A program made the position numbers and the translations under genes. The notes beneath the pieces are model-generated. The model had not been told where the DNA came from and did not search any database. It saw nothing but the letters and a program-made list of their open reading frames with translations. A stretch of DNA of 5,970 bases from Chitinophagaceae bacterium (lineage in GTDB: Bacteria > Bacteroidota > Bacteroidia > Chitinophagales > Chitinophagaceae): positions 1 through 5,970 of the forward strand of contig JAEUVL010000079.1 of the NCBI GenBank assembly GCA_016786965.1. Direction: 5' to 3'. Shown piece by piece: positions 1 through 5,454 of this stretch (within the stretch, counting starts at the first letter, position 1; every line of letters begins with the position of its first letter).

Positions 1-550
1 AAAAGGGACGGTTATGACCTCCACCGCCTGCTTGCTGAATGAGAACAGGAACCCACACCTCAACCAGCAGCAGATTGAAGAGTATCTTTGCAGCTTCTAT
101 GGTATGGAACAGGTACTATGGGTAGATGAAGGGATCATAGGGGATGATACGGACGGCCACATTGATGATACAGTTCGTTTTGTAAATGAAGACACTGTGA
201 TTACTGTTATCGAGGAAAACAAACAGGATGAAAATTATGCCTTGCTGCAACATAACCTGAAACAACTAAAGGAAATGCGCCTGCTGAATGGCAAGCAGCT
301 CAATATCGTAGAGTTGCTGATGCCAGAGGAGTTGGTGTATGAAGATCAGCGACTGCCTTGCTCTTATGCTAACTTTTATATCGCCAACAAATCTGTAATA
401 GTACCAACATTCCGCTCTGACCGGGATGATAAAGCATTACAAACAATACAATCTTGTTTTCCCGGCAGGGAAGTAGTGGGTATCGATTCTACCGATATTA
501 TCTGGGGACTTGGAAGCTTTCATTGTTTGAGTCAGCAGGAACCTGAGTGA
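1..550 (+). CDS. aguA: Agmatine deiminase, C-terminal half (5' end outside window)
   Basis: Agmatine deiminase hydrolyses agmatine to N-carbamoylputrescine and ammonia, a cytoplasmic step from arginine to putrescine. The reading frame is open from the left edge (first whole codon at base 2, reading K-G-T-V before the first Met at 14), so that Met is internal. Family motifs seen in order are the CLLNxNRNPHL segment, the GDDTDGHIDD motif with the catalytic His codon at 158-160, the SYANFYIAN and VIVPTF segments, and a C-terminal IWGLGSFHCLSQQ with the nucleophilic Cys codon at 524-526. About 182 codons are visible, half of the usual 340-370 residues, and the end of the protein is intact. It faces the - strand genes tail to tail. 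A peptidylarginine deiminase of the same superfamily is the alternative, but the GDDTDGH and GSFHCLSQQ motifs favour agmatine deiminase. Confidence 0.93.
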   Translation, partial: KGTVMTSTACLLNENRNPHLNQQQIEEYLCSFYGMEQVLWVDEGIIGDDTDGHIDDTVRFVNEDTVITVIEENKQDENYALLQHNLKQLKEMRLLNGKQLNIVELLMPEELVYEDQRLPCSYANFYIANKSVIVPTFRSDRDDKALQTIQSCFPGREVVGIDSTDIIWGLGSFHCLSQQEPE

Positions 551-568
551 ACAAAGGAACAGGGAATT

Positions 569-610
569 ATGAAGTAGAGAAACTACGCCAGTCGGACTAT
601 CTCACTTCAT
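569..610. repeat. Imperfect hairpin in the aguA-porin gap
   Basis: The arms ATGAAGT (569-575) and ACTTCAT (604-610) pair perfectly. They continue inward as GAGA (577-580) with TCTC (600-603) around one bulged A at 576, giving 11 pairs and a 19-base loop. No T-run follows on either strand, so it does not look like an intrinsic terminator. Its right arm overlaps the 15-bp sequence that recurs at 5299-5313. It may be a REP-like palindromic unit, but function is not known. Confidence 0.4.
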
Positions 611-615
611 CGTTC
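601..615. repeat. 15-bp dispersed repeat, copy 1
   Basis: CTCACTTCATCGTTC here is identical, in the same orientation, to 5299-5313 in the gltB-gltD gap. On the - strand both copies read GAACGATGAAGTGAG and are followed about 12 bases later by a GGCG core, so similarity extends loosely past the exact match. By a rough count, an exact 15-mer pair is expected by chance well under once in a window this size. Both copies lie outside the confident coding regions, which suggests an interspersed intergenic repeat. Confidence 0.45.
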
Positions 616-641
616 AAAATTCATTGATCATCTGCTCCTCT

Positions 642-675
642 GTTAAATAAAGAGCCTCCCGTAGAAACGGGAGGC
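642..675 (-). terminator. Intrinsic terminator of the porin gene
   Basis: A perfect 9-bp GC-rich stem, GCCTCCCGT (654-662) with ACGGGAGGC (667-675), closes an AGAA loop. Read on the - strand it is followed by TCTTTATTTAAC, a T-rich tail, and it begins about 50 bases past the porin stop. On the + strand the tail is GGTTAACG, which is poor in T, so it serves mainly the porin transcript. It may also slow transcription leaving aguA. Confidence 0.8.
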
Positions 676-723
676 GGTTAACGATTGCTTGCCATATAAC
701 GATTTCTAACCCATGTAGTATTA

Positions 724-1839
724 TCAGAAAGAATATACGGCCGCTATCAGGAAACTGACCGCTGATTTTGTAAATACCCCATCCTTATTGGTAAACAGAA
801 TTTCTTTGCTGGCATTATCCAGCCGGAACTCCGGTATGAAGATGAAACCACCCTTCTTAAAGTTCGCAGACAGGGTAGTAGAGAAAATATTCCCTCCTTC
901 AGTGGCACCGCTGAAGGCTTTGAACTGGTTCTTATCTCCAAATAATTCTCCACGGAGAGTAAGACCGAACCAGGCCTTTGGGTCGTAATTCAGGTAAAGT
1001 GCAGATCCCCACCAGGCCTTACTTTCAATGTTTTTACTGCCATCCCAAAGCTGGGTGGAGTTCACTGTGCCGTTGAAACCGATGTTAAACTTGTCGCTGA
1101 ATTTGGCAGTCACCACCGCATCAAACTGGTTGGTCTTAGATGTATCGGGATTCTGACCGCCTACATAATTCAGGTAGATCTTGATCTTGTCTGTCGGGGC
1201 AAAAGTGTATTGTGCCAGTAAGAATTTTTTATTGATCTGTCCATCCATCGGTGTCCTGAAATCGGTAGAGTTGGATATGCCCAGCATAGCACCATGTTTC
1301 CCCTTAGATACTTCAGCCATTAATCCCGTATGGGAGAAAGGCCCGTTAGTGAACATGTAACTCATGCTGTAGTTGCGGTTTAGCTGCGGATCAAGCAATT
1401 CATACCCCACATGAGTAGCCCAAGTACCCAGGGTGAATTTCAACCATTCTGCCGGGGCATAGCTTACATAGAGTTGTTTTACTGCTTGGGTAATGCCATC
1501 ATCCGTGTAAGCAAAATCTTTGGCCCGGGGACCAAACCCAAGGTCAGCCACGGCACTCACTTTATCACCTTTGTGTTCAAATTTTACACTGGCCATACCC
1601 AGCGAAAAGGAATTATGGGTTTGGGTAAAGCTGGTAAAACTATTGGCTTTAGATTCAGCAAAATCAAATTTGTAATACCCGTCTACCGAACCAGTTATGG
1701 TGAGAAAAGGCTCTTTTTTAGGTTCTTCCACAGCTTTTGCGACTGTGTCTGCGGGAGGGGTTGAGATGGAAGCGGTTTGAGCTATTGAAAGGTTGTATGA
1801 CAGCATAGCTATGGCTGCCACAAAAAGTTTTTGTAACAT
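724..1839 (-). CDS. Outer-membrane beta-barrel porin, OmpL-like (porin-2 family)
   Basis: This is a 371-residue outer-membrane protein. Residues 1-20 form a signal peptide (short basic start, hydrophobic core, SIA cut before Q21), followed by a Pro/Lys/Glu-rich linker to about residue 44. The remainder alternates polar and aromatic or hydrophobic residues as in beta strands, beginning LTITGSVDGYYKFDF. The stretch at about 145-172, with GYE, NRNYS and GPFSHTG, resembles the conserved core of putative beta-barrel porin-2 (OmpL-like) proteins. The protein ends in AAVYSF with a terminal Phe, the usual barrel-assembly signal. The ATG at 1837-1839 is chosen because the signal peptide begins there; no Shine-Dalgarno sequence precedes it. 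It is downstream of amt on the same strand, which hints at uptake of ammonium or another small solute. The substrate cannot be read from sequence. Confidence 0.85.
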   Translation of the reverse strand: MLQKLFVAAIAMLSYNLSIAQTASISTPPADTVAKAVEEPKKEPFLTITGSVDGYYKFDFAESKANSFTSFTQTHNSFSLGMASVKFEHKGDKVSAVADLGFGPRAKDFAYTDDGITQAVKQLYVSYAPAEWLKFTLGTWATHVGYELLDPQLNRNYSMSYMFTNGPFSHTGLMAEVSKGKHGAMLGISNSTDFRTPMDGQINKKFLLAQYTFAPTDKIKIYLNYVGGQNPDTSKTNQFDAVVTAKFSDKFNIGFNGTVNSTQLWDGSKNIESKAWWGSALYLNYDPKAWFGLTLRGELFGDKNQFKAFSGATEGGNIFSTTLSANFKKGGFIFIPEFRLDNASKEILFTNKDGVFTKSAVSFLIAAVYSF

Positions 1840-1862
1840 TGTAATACATTTTAGATGTTAAG

Positions 1863-1923
1863 AAAAGGGCACAGCAGGAATAAGCTTTTGCGAGAAGTTT
1901 ATTCCACTTATGCAGTGCCTTTT
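1863..1923 (-). promoter_or_regulatory. Long imperfect hairpin in the porin leader
   Basis: Nested inverted repeats span about 60 bases. GGCAC (1868-1872) pairs with GTGCC (1915-1919), GCA (1874-1876) with TGC (1911-1913), and GGAATAAGCTT (1877-1887) with AAGTTTATTCC (1895-1905), around a 7-base loop. There is a 5-base bulge at 1906-1910. On the - strand one inner pair becomes an A-C mismatch and the stem is followed by CTTTTCTT, ending 28 bases before the porin ATG. It could be the end of the amt transcript, an attenuator of the porin, or an mRNA processing or stability element. On the + strand it is followed by TTTTT, but no + strand gene lies upstream to use it. Confidence 0.5.
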
Positions 1924-2038
1924 TCGATTTTATTTAGTGTCCATATTCTCATTTGTTTCCTACAACGCAACGAAGCATAACTGATTAGCAGCCTTTCTTC
2001 TTTTTGCAGGTATGATTAATCTGTAAGAGAACCTGGTG

Positions 2039-2050
2039 GTAAATATTTAC
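2039..2050. other. 12-bp perfect palindrome in the amt-porin gap
   Basis: GTAAATATTTAC is a perfect palindrome about 200 bases upstream of the porin start and 70 bases past the amt stop. It could be an operator for the porin. The rest of the 280-base gap shows no TAnnTTTG promoter box on the - strand, and no open frame worth calling. AT-only cores of this kind also arise by chance. Confidence 0.25.
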
Positions 2051-2119
2051 ATTACACGTTCCCCGGCTAAAAGAAGGGACGCACATCCGTGTTATTGTAA
2101 ATAGGCACACCAGTTTTTA

Positions 2120-3520
2120 TTAATGTTCAACAGGTTTTTCTACTATAGTTCCATTATTGTGTACCAGTAAATGACCTTGCAGGTATTTTTCGTCGTGCTG
2201 ACTTGCATCCAGCCCCTCTTCTTCTTCGCTTTCGCTAACCCGCATTGGGATAACAAAATTGATGAACTTGAATATGCCGTATGAAACAGTGAAGCTGTAT
2301 GCTACTACAATAGCCATTGCCTTCAACTGGGTGAAGAAGAATTGAGGATTACCATAAAATAAACCTTGCGGGCCGTCTTTGATACCATGTACAGCAGTGC
2401 TGGCGAATACGCCTGTCAGTAACATACCAACCATGCCGCCGAGACCGTGACAAGGAAACACATCAAGCGTATCATCCAGTTTTGATTTTTGTTTGATGCT
2501 GACGGCAATATTCGAAACGATAGCACCAACCAAACCAATGATGATACTTTGCGGAATGCCCACAAAGCCTGCAGCAGGGGTAATGGCCACCAATCCAACA
2601 ACGGCACCGATACAGAATCCGAGAACAGATGGTTTTTTGCCTTTTATGACATCAAAGAACATCCAGGCCAGACCAGCAGCGGAAGCAGCAGTTGTGGTGG
2701 TGCCAAAAGCATTAACCGCCAATGGGGTAGCACCTACTGCAGAACCAGCATTGAAGCCGAACCAACCAAACCACAGCAGACCAGTACCGATCAATACATA
2801 CGGCACATTGGCAGGGGGGATCTCTTTTTTCTCCAGGTGTGATTTTCGTCTTTTCAATACCATAGCACCAGCAAGAGCGGCGCAACCGGCTGTGATGTGA
2901 ACGACAGTACCACCGGCAAAATCCCAGGCACCCATTTTAGCAAGGAAGCCTTCGGGATGCCAACTCCAGTGTGCCACGGGTGCATACACGAGCAGGGAGA
3001 AGAGTACAATGAACAGCACATAGGAAGTGAAACGAATACGTTCTGCCACGGCACCTACCACCAATCCGGGGGTGATGATGGCAAACATCAATTGGAAAAG
3101 GGAGAACAACGATAACGGGATGGTGTTGGCGAGTGGCCAGGCAGCTCCCGATTTTACACCATCGTACAGGGCATAAGTGGAAGGATTGCCGATAAAACCA
3201 TTGATCGATTCTCCAAAAGCAAGACTGAATCCACAAACCACCCAAAGTACCCCCACGATACCAGCGGCAACTACGCTTTTGATCATAGTGGAGATCACAT
3301 TTTTGCGGTTCACCATGCCTCCATAAAAGAAGGCGAGGCCCGGCGTCATTAAAAACACCAGTGCGGTAGAAACCAGCACCCAGGCAATATCTGAAGAGCT
3401 GTATTGAGGGTCTGCCGCCCCGGGAACATAATCAGCGGCGGGTTTTACAAACATGGCAATGATAGCAACCGCAACCAACAGGACGAATGGCAAGATCTGT
3501 TTTGCTTTTCTTTTACTCAT
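2120..3520 (-). CDS. amt: Ammonium transporter, Amt/MEP/Rh family
   Basis: Amt forms a trimeric inner-membrane channel for ammonium. Counted from the chosen ATG (3518-3520) it has 466 residues: a hydrophobic first segment (about 9-25), then many membrane helices. The pore signature is complete. The twin His residues are H208 (in GGTVVHI) and H358 (in CHGLGGMVG), 150 apart as H168 and H318 are in E. coli AmtB. D200 sits 8 before the first His, matching D160. F142 and F146 align with the two gate phenylalanines. Other marks are FFYGGMV, AERIRF, and the acidic cytoplasmic tail after MRVSESEEEEGLDASQH. A longer frame begins at 3616, but its extra 32 codons are AT-rich and contain the predicted promoter, so I reject them. 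The gene follows gltD on the same strand. No PII gene is adjacent in the window. Confidence 0.95.
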   Translation of the reverse strand: MSKRKAKQILPFVLLVAVAIIAMFVKPAADYVPGAADPQYSSSDIAWVLVSTALVFLMTPGLAFFYGGMVNRKNVISTMIKSVVAAGIVGVLWVVCGFSLAFGESINGFIGNPSTYALYDGVKSGAAWPLANTIPLSLFSLFQLMFAIITPGLVVGAVAERIRFTSYVLFIVLFSLLVYAPVAHWSWHPEGFLAKMGAWDFAGGTVVHITAGCAALAGAMVLKRRKSHLEKKEIPPANVPYVLIGTGLLWFGWFGFNAGSAVGATPLAVNAFGTTTTAASAAGLAWMFFDVIKGKKPSVLGFCIGAVVGLVAITPAAGFVGIPQSIIIGLVGAIVSNIAVSIKQKSKLDDTLDVFPCHGLGGMVGMLLTGVFASTAVHGIKDGPQGLFYGNPQFFFTQLKAMAIVVAYSFTVSYGIFKFINFVIPMRVSESEEEEGLDASQHDEKYLQGHLLVHNNGTIVEKPVEH

Positions 3521-3552
3521 GAGCTTGGTTTTTAGTGAATAATTAAAAAAAT

Positions 3553-3570
3553 AAATAATTTGAATTATTT
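3553..3570. promoter_or_regulatory. Inverted repeat over the predicted amt transcription start
   Basis: AAATAATT (3553-3560) and AATTATTT (3563-3570) are perfect 8-bp arms around TG. The repeat begins 4 bases downstream of the -7 box, so it would cover the start of transcription, a typical repressor operator position. The region is very AT-rich, so chance is a serious alternative. Confidence 0.35.
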
Positions 3571-3574
3571 TAAC

Positions 3575-3604
3575 CAAATTTAGAAAAACAAGCCCATAAC
3601 AGTT
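3575..3604 (-). promoter_or_regulatory. Predicted amt promoter (Bacteroidota -7 box)
   Basis: On the - strand TAAATTTG (3582 down to 3575) matches the Bacteroidota -7 consensus TAnnTTTG exactly. It predicts transcription starting near 3568 and a leader of about 48 bases before the ATG at 3520. The -33 element is weak: CTGTTATG lies at about the right distance, but no clean TTTG or TTG is present there. This suggests amt can be transcribed separately from gltBD. Confidence 0.55.
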
Positions 3605-3651
3605 GTTAGTTTTCAATATTATGTCAATAACTATTGAAAAAAGTTAATAAA

Positions 3652-3687
3652 AAAGCAGAAAAAAATAGATTTATTCGCATAATAAAT
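3652..3687 (-). terminator. Weak AT-rich terminator after gltD
   Basis: ATTTATT (3669-3675) and AATAAAT (3681-3687) are perfect 7-bp arms around a 5-base loop. On the - strand they are followed by CTA and a run of seven T, then a second T-run. The shape fits an intrinsic terminator starting about 35 bases past the gltD stop, but the stem is all A-T and would be weak, allowing read-through into amt. Confidence 0.4.
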
Positions 3688-3694
3688 AAATTAA

Positions 3695-3711
3695 ATGCAA
3701 ATAATTAGCAT
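3695..3711. promoter_or_regulatory. 17-bp near-perfect palindrome upstream of amt
   Basis: ATGCAAATAATTAGCAT is symmetrical except for one arm position and the centre (ATGCnAATnATTnGCAT). It starts 12 bases past the gltD stop and lies about 115 bases upstream of the amt -7 box. It has the size and symmetry of a dimeric regulator site. No regulator is encoded in the window to match it with. Confidence 0.35.
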
Positions 3712-3722
3712 GATTACTTTGA

Positions 3723-5231
3723 TCAGCCTAAGTGAAACTGTATGGCAGCATCCTTTGATTCGAGTAAGCTGGGTATGTTATTGTTGAGAAATTCGTCCAC
3801 TTTCCGTGCAGCTTCCCGTCCTTCGCTGATGGCCCATACTACCAGGCTTTGGCCCCGGCGCATATCACCGGCAGTGAATATTTTGGAGATATTGGTACGG
3901 TAATCCTTTTCCGAAGCTTTTACATTTCCCCGCTCGTCCAGGTCAATGCCAAGATCGTTGATAAATCCCACATGTTGTGGATGTACAAAGCCCATGGCCA
4001 GCAGCGCCAGTTCGCAGGGCAAGTCTCTTTCAGTCCCGGGTATTTCCACAAAGCTGGCGGCCCGGCCATTAACGATCTTCCATTCAAGGTCCACCACCCG
4101 AACGGATTTCAGGTTGCCATTTTCATCGCCAACAAATGCTTTGGTCGCAACGGCCCATTTTCTGTTGCAGCCTTCTTCATGTGAGCTGGTTGTTTTAAGC
4201 AACATGGGAAAGGTGGGCCAGGGCATCAATTCAGTGCGGTCTTCTGGTGGTTGCGGCAGCAATTCAAACTGAGTTACAGAAGCAGCACCATGCCGGTTAG
4301 AGGTCCCTACACAATCACTGCCTGTGTCACCACCTCCAATTACTATTACATTCTTGCCAGTTGCTTTTACTTCTTCATTCAATATATTACTTTCTATATC
4401 GCAATTTGCAAGTTCATCTTTACCTGCAACCCTTTTGTTATTTTGTTTCAAAAAATCCATAGCAAAATGCACACCGTTCAATTCCCTGCCTGGTACAAAT
4501 AAGTTTCGGGGTGTTGTGCTTCCTCCCGCTAATACGATCGCATTGTACTCCCGCAACAGGTCGTTTATATTTACATTGACTCCAACATTGGCTAAACAAC
4601 GGAAAACCACACCTTCCTCCTCCATCAGTTTTATTCTTCTGTCCACCACCCATTTTTCTAATTTGAAATCCGGGATACCGTAGCGCAGCAATCCGCCGGG
4701 AGCATCATCTCTTTCATATACCGTTACCATATGTCCGGCATAGTTCAATTGTGCAGCAGCAGCTAACCCTGCGGGGCCAGAGCCGATCACAGCAACTTTC
4801 TTTCCGCTGCGCATATTAGGCTTGCGGGGAGTAGCAAATCCTTTTTCAAAGGCGATCTCAATAATATGTTTTTCGATCTCTTCAATCGCTATGGCCGGTT
4901 GATTAATACCCAGCACACAAGCAGTTTCACAGGGAGCCGGACAAATACGACCGGTGAACTCCGGAAAATTATTGGTGGAGGTCAAAATGTCATAGGCCTC
5001 CTTCCATTGCTGCCGGTAAACGGCATCATTGAATTCCGGTATCACATTGCCCAGCGGACAACCATGATGACAAAACGGAACACCACAATCCATACAGCGG
5101 GCCGCCTGCTGATTTAACTTTTCATAGCTGTACTTTTCTACAAATTCGTTGTAGTGTGTCAGGCGCTGTTCCACTGGTTGCTTACCTGGTAGTTCTCTGC
5201 TAAATTCTTTGAATCCTGTTGGTTTACCCAT
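3723..5231 (-). CDS. gltD: Glutamate synthase, small (beta) subunit
   Basis: GltD supplies electrons from NAD(P)H through FAD to GltB, which makes two glutamates from glutamine and 2-oxoglutarate. From the chosen ATG (5229-5231) it has 502 residues and begins MGKPTGF, the usual family start. An N-terminal iron-sulfur domain has Cys 46, 49, 54 and 58 (CxxCGxxxC then GCP) and Cys 97, 101 and 105 (CPAPCETAC). The FAD Rossmann motif GSGPAG is at 150-155, the NAD(P) motif GGGDTG at 299-304, and the closing FAD motif TAGDMRRGQSLVVWAI at about 453-468. Residues near 270-289 look like an insertion, longer than I remember in relatives. The same frame runs upstream to a GTG at 5303, adding 24 Asp/Ser/Thr-rich residues; this piece overlaps a repeat and is probably not translated. 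The gene follows gltB after a 223-base gap. Confidence 0.95.
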   Translation of the reverse strand: MGKPTGFKEFSRELPGKQPVEQRLTHYNEFVEKYSYEKLNQQAARCMDCGVPFCHHGCPLGNVIPEFNDAVYRQQWKEAYDILTSTNNFPEFTGRICPAPCETACVLGINQPAIAIEEIEKHIIEIAFEKGFATPRKPNMRSGKKVAVIGSGPAGLAAAAQLNYAGHMVTVYERDDAPGGLLRYGIPDFKLEKWVVDRRIKLMEEEGVVFRCLANVGVNVNINDLLREYNAIVLAGGSTTPRNLFVPGRELNGVHFAMDFLKQNNKRVAGKDELANCDIESNILNEEVKATGKNVIVIGGGDTGSDCVGTSNRHGAASVTQFELLPQPPEDRTELMPWPTFPMLLKTTSSHEEGCNRKWAVATKAFVGDENGNLKSVRVVDLEWKIVNGRAASFVEIPGTERDLPCELALLAMGFVHPQHVGFINDLGIDLDERGNVKASEKDYRTNISKIFTAGDMRRGQSLVVWAISEGREAARKVDEFLNNNIPSLLESKDAAIQFHLG

Positions 5232-5289
5232 TGTTGCCCTGTATTCGTTAATAATTTTTTTGTCATCGTCTGTACTACTATCATCGCCT

Positions 5290-5298
5290 GTTGTGTCA
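5290..5298. repeat. GTTGTGTCA direct repeat, copy A
   Basis: GTTGTGTCA recurs 103 bases away at 5393-5401. On the - strand both copies read TGACACAAC, followed by loosely similar bases (AGGCGATG and CCGGTGAAG). With the adjoining 15-bp repeat this suggests that the gltB-gltD gap is built from repeat material. Nine bases alone is weak evidence. Confidence 0.3.
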
Positions 5299-5313
5299 CT
5301 CACTTCATCGTTC
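5299..5313. repeat. 15-bp dispersed repeat, copy 2
   Basis: This copy, identical to 601-615, sits in the gltB-gltD gap next to the TGACACAAC motif. Its first bases form the GTG codon (5301-5303) that opens the long version of gltD, which is one reason to distrust that start. Unlike copy 1 it does not form an obvious hairpin with its neighbours. Confidence 0.45.
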
Positions 5314-5369
5314 GGTATTTCTATTCAGCATTTGCAAATACTCTTTGTATTCTTTGAATCATCCTAGCT

Positions 5370-5393
5370 CCCGGTTTATTTTGCTTCACCGGG
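5370..5393 (-). other. CCCGGT/ACCGGG hairpin in the gltB-gltD gap
   Basis: CCCGGT (5370-5375) and ACCGGG (5388-5393) are perfect 6-bp arms around a 12-base loop. Neither side has a T-run, so it is not a usual terminator. Placed between gltB and gltD it could be an mRNA processing or stability element that sets the ratio of the two subunits, or simply part of a dispersed repeat. The remainder of the gap shows no TAnnTTTG box and only very short open frames. Confidence 0.4.
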
Positions 5394-5454
5394 TTGTGTC
5401 AGGTGCTACTGTTATGTTGTTCTTTACCGTGCTTTAAGTGAACGGAGTAATAAT

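Noticed and set aside
1411..1764. 117-residue + strand frame antisense to the porin
   Set aside because: It lies wholly within a confidently coding - strand gene, and its translation resembles no protein I recognise.
2057..2099. Small stem GGAT-GTGC-GTCC with a T-rich tail downstream of amt
   Set aside because: A 4-bp stem with a wobble pair is too weak to call a terminator.
1840..2119. Sigma-54 promoter (TGGCAC-N5-TTGC) for the nitrogen genes
   Set aside because: GGCAC occurs at 1868-1872 and on the opposite strand at 1915-1919, but no TTGC lies at the needed distance. None was found in front of amt either.
2489..2900. Two overlapping + strand frames (117 and 135 residues) antisense to amt
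   Set aside because: They are shadows of the amt coding frame with no family motifs.
3521..3616. Upstream extension of the Amt frame to an ATG at 3616 (32 extra residues)
   Set aside because: The stretch is AT-rich, contains the perfect TAnnTTTG promoter box, and adds residues before the normal hydrophobic start of Amt.
4324..4683. 119-residue + strand frame antisense to gltD
   Set aside because: Opposite an intact, well-conserved enzyme gene, with no promoter or ribosome site of its own.
5325..5366. 13-codon frame MIQRIQRVFANAE on the - strand, and an overlapping frame reading FKEYKEYLQMLNRNTER
   Set aside because: Both are too short to support. The first resembles the start of some Bacteroidota membrane proteins but stops at once; the second has no start codon. 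They could be remnants, but nothing supports it.
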